The position numbers and the translations under genes were made by a program. Source: Thalassolituus hydrocarboniclasticus (GTDB lineage Bacteria > Pseudomonadota > Gammaproteobacteria > Pseudomonadales > Oceanobacteraceae). Taken from it: 64,000 nucleotides of DNA. Shown here in pieces: positions 55,908 through 64,000 of this stretch. The DNA lies in contig NZ_CP054475.1 of NCBI RefSeq assembly GCF_025345565.1, forward strand, positions 3,062,006 to 3,126,005, given 5' to 3'. Positions within the stretch are counted from its first letter, which is position 1. Each line of letters opens with the position of its first letter. The notes beneath the pieces are model-generated. The model did no database searches. It had not been told where the DNA came from and worked only from the letters and a program-made list of their open reading frames with translations.

Positions 55908-57089
55908 ATGACGATTAAAACCTCTGCCATCACAGCATGTATCTCTTCTGCGTTACTGCTGAGCGGCTGTAATGACAATGATAATAAAGCGGAAGCCATT
56001 ACATTCAACGATATTGCCGTTGTGCAATCGGTAGCCTCTGGCGAAAGCATGATTGAATTCACTGATGGCATTACCGATGTTGCCAGCAACTATAATTCAA
56101 AAACAGCAACCGATTACGGTATCGCAACAAGAGGCGAATACATCTACCATATTGGGCGCTACAACATTGATACCATTCAGAAGTATCACATAGATAACCC
56201 GCAGCTCGGCTACTACCCGGGTGAAGGCTACTCACTGCGTTCAGCCGGTGAAACAACATCTGCCAATCCATACAACATCAGTTTCATCACGGATGATACC
56301 GCCGTGATCACACGCTACGGTTCTGCCAAAGCCTGGGTTATCAATCTTGCGGCAAAAAACTCTGATGATTTTCTTATCCGTGAACTTGATTTAAGCCATC
56401 ACACCACGGGGGCAGATGATACTGTGCCTGAAATGGATATGGTATTTACCCATAACAACAGAGTGTATATTACTTTGCAGAATCTGACCGAATGGGTTTC
56501 ATCCGGTAATGAAAAAGTGGTTGTTTTTGATGCTACCAGCTGGGAAGAAATTGATACCGATTCAGTAACCCCTGGTACACAGGCCATTGAGCTTAGCCTT
56601 GCCAATCATCAGAGCGGCGTAGTCTATGGCGATACAATGTACCTTGGATCACTCGTTTACGGCCCACTTTCCGGTGGTATTGAGGCCGTTAACCTGAATG
56701 ATTTTTCAACGGAAGTATTAACTGATGAATATGCTGTTAATCGTGTAACAGCAACGGAAAGCGGCAAGATTTTTTTCACATCCTATGAAGGCTGGAGCAG
56801 TGAAAAAGGCTCTTCTATCGATACGCTGTACAAGCTGAATAGTGATAACTCGGCCAGCAAAGTCAGCACCGAACTTGCATCTGGTAATATCTCAGCACTG
56901 GCCAGCAAAGGCGAAGTACTCTGGCTGGGCCTTCCCGGAACATCGAACAAGATCATCCGTATTAATGCAGCTGCTGATTTTTCGGCACCGAAGCCACTGA
57001 ACGAAATACAATTAAGTTCTGTTGAAACGGCATTAAAACCAGTTCAGATTGAGTTTCTGACTATTGAACAGAACATCGGTGACTTCTGA
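55908..57089 (+). CDS. Predicted beta-propeller lipoprotein in the B12 uptake operon
   Basis: 393 aa. Signal peptide with lipobox LSGC (Cys20), then Asn at +2, so the mature lipoprotein should sit in the outer membrane. The chain has at least six repeats of the form V/IY-xxx-(hydrophobic)-D/N ... (for example ATRGEYIYHIGRYNIDTIQ, THNNRVYITLQN, VYGDTMYLGSLVYG, TESGKIFFTSYEGWSSEK, SKGEVLWLGLPGTSNKIIRI), consistent with a six- to seven-bladed propeller. Set 9 bp after btuB and 38 bp before the adenosyltransferase, under the B12 riboswitch. Bacteroides uses a propeller lipoprotein, BtuG, on BtuB; similarity of role is inferred. Ligand unproven. Confidence 0.8.
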   Translation: MTIKTSAITACISSALLLSGCNDNDNKAEAITFNDIAVVQSVASGESMIEFTDGITDVASNYNSKTATDYGIATRGEYIYHIGRYNIDTIQKYHIDNPQLGYYPGEGYSLRSAGETTSANPYNISFITDDTAVITRYGSAKAWVINLAAKNSDDFLIRELDLSHHTTGADDTVPEMDMVFTHNNRVYITLQNLTEWVSSGNEKVVVFDATSWEEIDTDSVTPGTQAIELSLANHQSGVVYGDTMYLGSLVYGPLSGGIEAVNLNDFSTEVLTDEYAVNRVTATESGKIFFTSYEGWSSEKGSSIDTLYKLNSDNSASKVSTELASGNISALASKGEVLWLGLPGTSNKIIRINAAADFSAPKPLNEIQLSSVETALKPVQIEFLTIEQNIGDF

Positions 57090-57127
57090 AAAGTCGCTGG
57101 TACGTCAACATCTAACGTGGTGACTTT

Positions 57128-57697
57128 ATGGGCAACCGCTTATCAAAAATCGTAACCAAAACAGGTGACGGTGGTGAAACCGGTCTGGGTGATGGTTCAC
57201 GCGTCAGCAAAAGCAGCGAACGTATCCACGCTATTGGTGATGTGGATGAGCTGAATTCCTGGATGGGATTACTGCGCGCCGAACTGAGCGCTGATGACGA
57301 CCTGCAGCCATTGCTGCACCAGATTCAGCATGATCTGTTCGACCTTGGCGGTGAGCTGTCGGTACCTGGGTTTTACGCCCTGAGCGAAGAGTTGCTGCAG
57401 GATATTGAAGATAATCTGGAAGCACTGAACGATTCTCTGCCAGCGCTGAAAGATTTTATTCTTCCCGGCGGCAACCGTTGCGCCGCCTGCGCGCATATGG
57501 CACGTACCGTTTGTCGCCGTGCTGAGCGCTCTCTGGTTGAAATGGCCCGCACTGAAACTGTCAGCTCGCTGGCACTGCGTTATCTCAACCGTTTATCCGA
57601 CCTGCTGTTTATTCTCGCCCGGGTTCTCGCCCGGCGCGATAATGGTCAGGAGGTTATCTGGCAAAGCCGGCATAAGCGCAACGACAATAATTCCTGA
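57128..57697 (+). CDS. ATP:cob(I)alamin adenosyltransferase, PduO/MMAB type
   Basis: 189 aa. Converts cob(I)alamin to coenzyme B12. The family opening SKIVTKTGDGGETGLGDGSR binds ATP and the later signature FILPGGNRCAACAHMARTVCRRAERSLV contains the Arg residues of the active site, presented here in two parts; then ETVSSLALRYLNRLSDLLFILAR. Third gene after the riboswitch, ended by a strong terminator. A corrinoid brought in through BtuB would be adenosylated here. Confidence 0.95.
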   Translation: MGNRLSKIVTKTGDGGETGLGDGSRVSKSSERIHAIGDVDELNSWMGLLRAELSADDDLQPLLHQIQHDLFDLGGELSVPGFYALSEELLQDIEDNLEALNDSLPALKDFILPGGNRCAACAHMARTVCRRAERSLVEMARTETVSSLALRYLNRLSDLLFILARVLARRDNGQEVIWQSRHKRNDNNS

Positions 57698-57720
57698 TGC
57701 CGTCAGTCTGATAAACTATA

Positions 57721-57752
57721 AAAAAACGCCCACTGTATCGTGGGCGTTTTTT
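57721..57752 (+). terminator. Intrinsic terminator of the btuB operon (bidirectional)
   Basis: Perfect CGCCCAC/GTGGGCG stem with a 6-nt loop, A6 before and T6 after. Also positioned to stop transcription from the chemoreceptor gene ending at 57774 on the opposite strand. Confidence 0.94.
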
Positions 57753-57773
57753 ATGACATATCGCTGATATTTA

Positions 57774-59789
57774 TCAGACCTTAAATTGCTCAACCCGCTG
57801 CGCAAGTGAATCGGTAATCGCCTGAGTCTGACGTACGGCCTGCACGGTTCCTTCAGCATTACTGGAGGTTTGCTGGCCACTGTCACGGATTGCTTCCAGA
57901 TTATGTTCAAGATCAGCCGCGCTGCGTTTTTGCTCATTGGCAGTCACGACGATATCCGTCGTCTTCTTCTGAATATCACCCATGCTGATCTGAATTTCAT
58001 TCAGCGTGGTGCTGACCTGTTCAGAGTGAGAGACCGTGCTTTCTACCATTTTACGGTTCACTTCCATGGTATCCACTGCACTGACAATATTTTTCTGCAC
58101 TTCGCTGATCAGGCCTTCAATTTCCTGCGCAGATCCCTGTGTACGGCTGGCTAGGGTCCGTACTTCGTCGGCAACCACCGCAAACCCCCGCCCCTGCTCA
58201 CCGGCCCGGGCTGCTTCAATGGCCGCATTCAGTGCCAGTAAATTGGTCTGCTCAGCAATGCCTTTAATAGTCGCCAGAATACTGCTGATGCTGGAAGAAT
58301 TCTCTGCCAGACGGTTAACCGCCTCCATTGAGTTGGCCATTTCATCGGCCAGACTGCGCACCTGATCCATCACCCGGGTAACAACCTGTCCGGCTTCATC
58401 GGATTTTTTATGGCCACTGTGCGCCGCTTCTTCTGCCTCTTCAGCCAGATGGGTAACGGTTACCGCACGGTCGGCCATATCACTGATAATCTGTGAAACC
58501 TGATTGGTTTGTTCCAGCTGAATCTGCACGGCCTGACGGCTGCGGTTGGCAATGCTTTCGACTTCATTCACATTGACACTGACCGAACCGGCACTGTCTT
58601 TTACTGCAGCCAGGGTATTGCGGATATTGCTGATCATTTCATTGAATGCATCGCGCAACTGTCCCATTTCATCACGGCCACTGAAGCTGATTTCATGGGT
58701 CAGGTCACCATTGGCAATATCACGGGCCGTACCGGAAAAACGCTTAATGGTGTAACGGATAGACATAAAAAATGCGAGATACAGATAGACAATAATGGTC
58801 AGTGCTGACAGCAGAACCAGAGCCAGTATTCCGATGCGTTTTTGCTGCCCATCGAGACGCGACTGTAATTTACGGCCGATCAGCGGAAAAGCTTTATTTT
58901 CTATGTCTTTTAATACCTGTAGCTGACTCTGATAGAACTTATCATAATCCTGCCAGCTGGATTCGATGGTGGCTGCCGCAATAATTTCTTCATCTATTTT
59001 CATGCGAATACTGTCAATCGCTTTAACAGCAGCCTGAGCTGCAGTCAGCAAGTCAGCATCACCTACCGCTTCTGCACTACTGACCATCAGCTGCATATTG
59101 GGTTGGGCGGCCAGCAGCTGGTCGTAAACAACATTCATCAGATCATAGGTGGCTGATTGCAGATACTGTTCTACAAAAGCATACACCCCTGCCGCATGCC
59201 CCATACCGCCGACCAGATGAGCTTCAGGCAATGTCATCACAATGCCGACAAGGCGCTGAATATCACCATCCGAATCCAGTGAAATACCGGAAGACTGGGT
59301 GTACTGACGAATAACCAGATACAGTTCATCAATGACAATCTGATAATATTTATACTGATCACGGAAGGTCGGCTGACGATGCTCACCGCTCATTTTCAGG
59401 CGATGGGCATACTTTTTCTCCCAGCCTTTTAATAGTGTAAGCAGCTCTTCATCATCAGTGCTTTGCAGTAACGCCTGAATTTGCTGGGGAATTTCGTTCA
59501 TGCGCTGTTCTGCACGGGCGCGGAGTTCTTCATTATTCTGATGCGGCACCACCGCAGCCAGATCACGGAATGCTTCAAGCTCGTGGGCAAAATTGAATAA
59601 TTGCTGGGTGCTCTGCAGCCCGCTCAGCTCCAGCTCTGTTTTCTTCATCGATTCAAATGCAGCAAGAAATACCTGCCCGCTCAGAACCACCAGAGGCACC
59701 ATAAACAAAAAACTGATCAGGCCGAACTTGGCAGCATAATTCAGCTGACCCATAAATTTGATTGCCGGCCACATTAGTGCTTTCAGCAT
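57774..59789 (-). CDS. Methyl-accepting chemotaxis protein with large periplasmic helical domain
   Basis: 671 aa. TM1 about residues 20-42; periplasmic region of about 270 residues, all helical and rich in Leu/Glu/Gln, suggesting a double four-helix or related bundle (nitrate-sensor NIT-like organisation possible: [24 protein letters not shown]); TM2 about 318-340; HAMP; signalling bundle with tip [20 protein letters not shown] and [16 protein letters not shown]. Ligand unknown. Single gene. Confidence 0.9.
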   Translation of the reverse strand: MLKALMWPAIKFMGQLNYAAKFGLISFLFMVPLVVLSGQVFLAAFESMKKTELELSGLQSTQQLFNFAHELEAFRDLAAVVPHQNNEELRARAEQRMNEIPQQIQALLQSTDDEELLTLLKGWEKKYAHRLKMSGEHRQPTFRDQYKYYQIVIDELYLVIRQYTQSSGISLDSDGDIQRLVGIVMTLPEAHLVGGMGHAAGVYAFVEQYLQSATYDLMNVVYDQLLAAQPNMQLMVSSAEAVGDADLLTAAQAAVKAIDSIRMKIDEEIIAAATIESSWQDYDKFYQSQLQVLKDIENKAFPLIGRKLQSRLDGQQKRIGILALVLLSALTIIVYLYLAFFMSIRYTIKRFSGTARDIANGDLTHEISFSGRDEMGQLRDAFNEMISNIRNTLAAVKDSAGSVSVNVNEVESIANRSRQAVQIQLEQTNQVSQIISDMADRAVTVTHLAEEAEEAAHSGHKKSDEAGQVVTRVMDQVRSLADEMANSMEAVNRLAENSSSISSILATIKGIAEQTNLLALNAAIEAARAGEQGRGFAVVADEVRTLASRTQGSAQEIEGLISEVQKNIVSAVDTMEVNRKMVESTVSHSEQVSTTLNEIQISMGDIQKKTTDIVVTANEQKRSAADLEHNLEAIRDSGQQTSSNAEGTVQAVRQTQAITDSLAQRVEQFKV

Positions 59790-59937
59790 AGACTCCTCAC
59801 ACCCTTACTTATGCTTGTTATCTGAGATCTCTCGGCGCAGGAAAACCTTTCACCGGTGACTCTCCGGGTACTCTTAATTTATACAATATTGCCTGTATGC
59901 AACGCCTTACTCTGGCAACGCCTGACTGTTCGCATCG

Positions 59938-61590
59938 CTACATCAGAACATCACGCAAATCCTGCAGGTACATCACCAGACGCTGGCTGAACCGTGCAGC
60001 CTCAGCGCCATCAATCACCCGGTGATCGTAAGACAGCGATAAAGGCAGCATCAGACGCGGTACAAAAGCCGTACCATCCCATACCGGTTGCATCGATGCT
60101 TTCGATAATCCGAGAATGGCAACTTCCGGGGGATTCACAATGGGGGTAAACGCTGTACCTCCAATACCACCGAGGCTGGACAAACTGAAACAGCCGCCCT
60201 GCATGTCTGCTAATGGTAGCTTACCCAATCGGGCCAATTCGGCCTTATCGGTAAGCTCTTGTGTGATTTGTGTAACCGACTTCTGATTCACGTCGCGAAT
60301 GACAGGCACCAGTAATCCTTTCGGCGTATCAACCGCCACACCAACATGCACATAGTGCTTCAGAATCAGCTTTTCGCCATCGGCACTGAGCGAGGCATTA
60401 AAAGATGGAAAATCTTCCAGCGCTCTGGCAATGGCTTTCAGCACGAAGGGAACAATAGAAAACTTTATTCCCTGCCGCGCATAACGTTCATTCTGCTGTT
60501 TGCGATAATTTTCCAGGTCAGTGATATCGGCCTGATCAAATTGCGTGACTTGTGGCACATTCAGCCAGGCTGTTGTCATCGCCCGCGCGGTTGCCCGTTT
60601 AATATTATTCAGCGGACTTTCACTGACTTCACCGAATCTGGCAAAGTCCACCACAGGCACCGCAGGAATACCTGAGCCACCCGGCACAGAAGCTGGCACA
60701 CTGCTCAGCCGCTGTTTTACGTGGCGCTGGATATCGTCTTTGGTGATACGCTGTTTTGGCCCGCTGCCGCTGACCTGTGCCAGATCGACACCAAATTCGC
60801 GCGCCAGTTTGCGTACCGCCGGACCGGCATGAACTTCAGTAGTGGAAGAACGCACATCAGCAGCAGTCGTTGTAGCCACAGTTGCAACTGTTGTTTTTGG
60901 CGTTGTTACCTGTGCTGCTGTCTTTTCTGTTGGCGCCACCTCAGCCGCTGCAGATGCAGAAGCGTTTTTTCCCGCATATACAGCATTACCAGCAGCCGGC
61001 TGTAATTTAAGTATCACATCACCGTTACTGACTTTATCACCGGTTTTAACGGCGACACTGATTACAGTACCAGCCTGACCGGCCGGAATTTCCATCGACG
61101 CTTTATCCGATTCCAGCACCAGCACGGTTTGTTCGGCACCAATCTCATCACCGGCACTGACCTGTACTTCAATCACTTCCACCTGTTCAGAACCGCCTAG
61201 ATCCGGGATCACAATATCAACGGCTGCAGCAGGTTCAGTTGTTTGTGGCGGAGCACTTTCTACAGCATTGTTTGCCTGAGCTTCTGTCGTTTTCTGTTCT
61301 TCAGCAGGAGCGTTTTCAGCGTTTTTTTCTTCAGCGGCATTTTCTTCAGTACCTGAAGCATCGCTATCCAGTTCACCGAATACATCACCACTGCTGACTT
61401 TATCGCCCACTTTAACACTCAGGTTTTTAATCACGCCGGCGGCTTCGGCCGGAATTTCCATTGTTGCTTTATCGGTTTCCAGAACAATTAATGCCTGTTC
61501 CATTTCGACCGTATCGCCGGGGCTGACCAGAATTTCGATCACTTCAACCTGACTGGCACCACCGAGATCCGGGATTTTTAAAGTCGTCAT
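59938..61590 (-). CDS. aceF: Pyruvate dehydrogenase E2, dihydrolipoamide acetyltransferase
   Basis: 550 aa from ATG 61590, ten bases after the aceE stop and the start of the lipoyl domain MTTLKIPDLGG. Two lipoyl domains with lipoylated Lys41 (TDKATMEIP) and Lys164 (SDKASMEIP), an Ala/Pro/Glu-rich linker between them, an E1/E3-binding domain (AGPAVRKLAREFGVDLAQVS, about 275-310) and a CoA-dependent acyltransferase core ending in the HRVIDGAEAARF active-site motif. Core of the pyruvate dehydrogenase complex. Confidence 0.97.
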   Translation of the reverse strand: MTTLKIPDLGGASQVEVIEILVSPGDTVEMEQALIVLETDKATMEIPAEAAGVIKNLSVKVGDKVSSGDVFGELDSDASGTEENAAEEKNAENAPAEEQKTTEAQANNAVESAPPQTTEPAAAVDIVIPDLGGSEQVEVIEVQVSAGDEIGAEQTVLVLESDKASMEIPAGQAGTVISVAVKTGDKVSNGDVILKLQPAAGNAVYAGKNASASAAAEVAPTEKTAAQVTTPKTTVATVATTTAADVRSSTTEVHAGPAVRKLAREFGVDLAQVSGSGPKQRITKDDIQRHVKQRLSSVPASVPGGSGIPAVPVVDFARFGEVSESPLNNIKRATARAMTTAWLNVPQVTQFDQADITDLENYRKQQNERYARQGIKFSIVPFVLKAIARALEDFPSFNASLSADGEKLILKHYVHVGVAVDTPKGLLVPVIRDVNQKSVTQITQELTDKAELARLGKLPLADMQGGCFSLSSLGGIGGTAFTPIVNPPEVAILGLSKASMQPVWDGTAFVPRLMLPLSLSYDHRVIDGAEAARFSQRLVMYLQDLRDVLM

Positions 61591-61600
61591 GCATCCATCC

Positions 61601-64000
61601 TCAGCTGTACAGTGGGTCAGGTTTGGCGGCATCGATATTCAGTTCGCTGCGCCACTGTTCGAGATCAGCGGCTTTTAACGCACCACTTTTTACCAGCTCG
61701 GTGCCGGCAGCCCAGGCTACGTGTTGCCAATCCACTTCAAAGAAGCGGCGTAAATTTTCACGCGAATCGCTGCGGCCAAAACCATCGGTACCCAGCGTGC
61801 GGTAACGCCGTCCTTCAGGAATAAAGGCGCGTATCTGTTCGGCGTAGGTTTTCATATGGTCGGTTGTGGCAACGATTGGGCCTTCGCTGTCTGCCAGCTG
61901 ACGGGTAACCCAGGGAACCGGAGGCTGCTCAGTCGCGGACAATAACGCTGTCCGCTCACAGGCCAGACCATCGCGGCGTAATTCATTAAAGGACGTTACG
62001 CTCCAGACATCGGCAGCAATGCCCTTGCCTTCCAGCCACTGCGCCGCCTGTTCAACCTGGCGTAAAATAGAGCCGCTGCCCAGCAGCTGAATACGCGCCG
62101 GCTTCTTGTTTTTCGCGCCTTTAATTGCCGATTTTTTCAGGCGATACAGCCCGCGTTTAATCCCCTCTTCCACCCCTTCCGGCATCGGCGGATGAACGTA
62201 GTTTTCATTCAGGCTGGTGATGTAATAGAAGACTTTTTCTTTCTTCTCATACATGCGCTTCAGGCCATCCTGAATAATAACGGCCAGCTCATAAGCATAA
62301 GTCGGATCGTAGCTGACACAGTTGGGAATGGTGGATGCCAGGATATGACTGTGACCATCCTGATGCTGTAAACCTTCACCATTCAGGGTTGTCCGCCCTG
62401 AAGTTGCACCAATCAGAAATCCCTGACACTGCATATCGCCAGCTGCCCAGGCCAGATCACCGATGCGCTGGAAGCCAAACATCGAGTAATAAATATAAAA
62501 CGGAATCATCGCCAGACCGTTGGTACTGTACGAACTGCCCGCTGACATCCAGGCGGCAAAAGCACCGGCTTCGTTAATACCTTCTTCCAGAATGCGGCCT
62601 TTTTTATCCTCGCGGTAATACATCACCTGGCCCTGATCAACCGGTTCGTATAACTGACCTTCGGATGAATAAATACCCAACTGGCGGAATAAACCTTCCA
62701 TACCAAAGGTACGCGCTTCATCCGGCACGATTGGTACCACGCGGTCGCCCATGATTTTATCTTTCACCAGCTGCGACATAATGCGCACAAAGGCCATGGT
62801 GGTGGATATTTCACGTTCACCGCTGCCTTCGGTCTGGGCTTTAAAAAACTCCAGATCCGGTGCGGTTAATGCCGTCCAGTTTTCTGTACGCTGCGGTAAA
62901 TAGCCGCCAAGTTTTTCCCGCTGTTTACGCATATAGGTCAGCTCCGGACTGTCTGCCGGTGGCCGGTAAAAGGGCATATGCGGAAGATCTTCATCACGTA
63001 CCGGAATATCAAAACGGTCGCGGAACGCTTTAATGCTTTCTATATCGAGTTTTTTAACCGAATGCGCCTGATTCTGCCCTTCAGCTTCGGCCCCCATGCC
63101 GTAGCCTTTAATGGTATGAGCCAGAATAACCGTTGGCTGTCCTTTATGATTTACCGCCGCGTGATAGGCGGCATAAACTTTATAAGGATCATGGCCGCCA
63201 CGGTTCAGGCGGAAAATATCTTCATCGGATAAATCTTTAATTAATTCCGTCAGCTCCGGATATTTATCAAAGAAATGCTCGCGGGTGTATTTCCCACCTT
63301 TGGCTTTGTAATTCTGGTATTCACCGTCAACGGTTTCGTCCATGCGCTTCTGCAGCACGCCTTTACGGTCTTTCGCCAGCAGTGGGTCCCAGTGCCGCCC
63401 CCACACGACTTTAATCACATTCCAGCCGGCACCCCGGAACTGACTTTCAAGCTCCTGAATAATTTTGCCATTACCCCGCACAGGACCATCAAGGCGCTGC
63501 AGATTGCAGTTAACCACGAAGATTAAATTCTCTAATTTTTCCCGTCCGGCCAGACCAATAGCCCCCAGGGTTTCCGGCTCGTCACATTCGCCATCACCGA
63601 GGAAAGCCCAGACCTTACGGCCTTTGCGCGGCACCAGTCCGCGCGCGGACATATAACGCATAAAATGCGCCTGATAAATCGCCTGCAGTGGACCAAGGCC
63701 CATAGACACCGTCGGGAACTGCCAGTAATCCGGCATCAGTTTCGGGTGAGGGTAAGAGGATAACCCCGGAGCCAAAGCTTCACGGCGAAAGCGCTCCAGA
63801 TCAGATTCCTGAAAACGCCCTTCCAGATAAGAACGGGCATAAATACCCGGCGCCACATGGCCCTGATAATAAATCAGGTCGCCCAGTGGTGATTCGTCAC
63901 TGTTGGCATTAGGCGCACGGAAAAAATGGTTAAAGGCCACATCATAGAGTGTGGCACTGGAAGCAAAACTGGAGATATGGCCACCTAAATCGCCCGCGCC
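61601..64000 (-). CDS. aceE: Pyruvate dehydrogenase E1 (homodimeric type); 5' end outside window
   Basis: The frame is open to the right edge, so the N-terminus is missing (799 codons seen of about 885). Thiamine-diphosphate enzyme decarboxylating pyruvate and reductively acetylating E2. Matches E. coli AceE throughout: GDLGGHISSFASSATLYDV at the edge, TPP fold GDGECDEPETLGAIGLAGRE, then IVVILAHTIKGYGMGAEAEGQN-like segment (here VILAHTIKGYGMGAEAEG) and GTSGRTTLNGEGLQHQDGHS. Ten bases ahead of aceF on the same strand. Confidence 0.97.
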   Translation of the reverse strand, partial: GAGDLGGHISSFASSATLYDVAFNHFFRAPNANSDESPLGDLIYYQGHVAPGIYARSYLEGRFQESDLERFRREALAPGLSSYPHPKLMPDYWQFPTVSMGLGPLQAIYQAHFMRYMSARGLVPRKGRKVWAFLGDGECDEPETLGAIGLAGREKLENLIFVVNCNLQRLDGPVRGNGKIIQELESQFRGAGWNVIKVVWGRHWDPLLAKDRKGVLQKRMDETVDGEYQNYKAKGGKYTREHFFDKYPELTELIKDLSDEDIFRLNRGGHDPYKVYAAYHAAVNHKGQPTVILAHTIKGYGMGAEAEGQNQAHSVKKLDIESIKAFRDRFDIPVRDEDLPHMPFYRPPADSPELTYMRKQREKLGGYLPQRTENWTALTAPDLEFFKAQTEGSGEREISTTMAFVRIMSQLVKDKIMGDRVVPIVPDEARTFGMEGLFRQLGIYSSEGQLYEPVDQGQVMYYREDKKGRILEEGINEAGAFAAWMSAGSSYSTNGLAMIPFYIYYSMFGFQRIGDLAWAAGDMQCQGFLIGATSGRTTLNGEGLQHQDGHSHILASTIPNCVSYDPTYAYELAVIIQDGLKRMYEKKEKVFYYITSLNENYVHPPMPEGVEEGIKRGLYRLKKSAIKGAKNKKPARIQLLGSGSILRQVEQAAQWLEGKGIAADVWSVTSFNELRRDGLACERTALLSATEQPPVPWVTRQLADSEGPIVATTDHMKTYAEQIRAFIPEGRRYRTLGTDGFGRSDSRENLRRFFEVDWQHVAWAAGTELVKSGALKAADLEQWRSELNIDAAKPDPLYS

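Overview
The window looks like chromosomal DNA of a marine gammaproteobacterium close to the Oceanospirillaceae/Pseudomonas side of the class. This is inferred from gene order and protein resemblance, without a database search. Two Pseudomonas-type blocks are present: grpE-dnaK-dnaJ-dapB-carA-carB-greA, and recN/fur/omlA/rnfH/ratA/smpB/ssrA. EF-P has Arg32 and is paired with the rhamnosyltransferase EarP. Base composition is moderate and many convergent gene pairs are closed by symmetric A-tract/hairpin/T-tract terminators.

Layout. 1-2.3 kb: end of a KAS III gene, fabA and an acyl-CoA thioesterase. 2.4-13.3 kb (minus strand): grpE, dnaK, dnaJ, dapB, carA, carB, greA, with a plus-strand LuxR/HapR-type TetR regulator inserted between dapB and carA; the carA leader holds a candidate attenuator. 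13.4-19.6 kb: SOS-boxed recN, fur, omlA, rnfH-ratA, a sodium symporter, smpB and tmRNA. 19.6-26.7 kb: chemoreceptor, class III cyclase, outer-membrane phospholipase, earP-efp, solute-binding protein, then a 390-bp hairpin-rich element with perfect terminal inverted repeats that forms the end of the neighbouring gene.

26.8-31.6 kb: a light-repair operon (Fe-S photolyase/cryptochrome, DUF2256, cryptochrome DASH, atypical photolyase). 31.7-34.4 kb: ZIP transporter, Dps, and a CxxC redox protein with an ArsP-like permease. 34.6-44.3 kb: cobalamin salvage genes (btuF, cobC-type decarboxylase, cobD/cbiB, cobQ, then cobU-cobT-cobC-cobS), interrupted by a globin, a LysE exporter and two small exported proteins. 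44.4-53.5 kb: mixed housekeeping genes (PilZ, ROK kinase, MerR, flavoprotein, GFA, AmpG, YajQ, a RAYT-like protein, PanE, a histidine kinase). 53.6-57.7 kb: a cobalamin riboswitch ahead of btuB, a beta-propeller-like lipoprotein and an adenosyltransferase. 57.8-64 kb: a second chemoreceptor and the pyruvate dehydrogenase genes aceF and (partial) aceE.

Together the cobalamin loci describe uptake (BtuB, BtuF), adenosylation and nucleotide-loop assembly with no corrin-ring synthesis in the window, so salvage is likely. Strongest leads: the structured 390-bp element, the lipoprotein between btuB and the adenosyltransferase, the photolyase cluster, the carAB leader, and the RAYT-like/DnaA-like protein.
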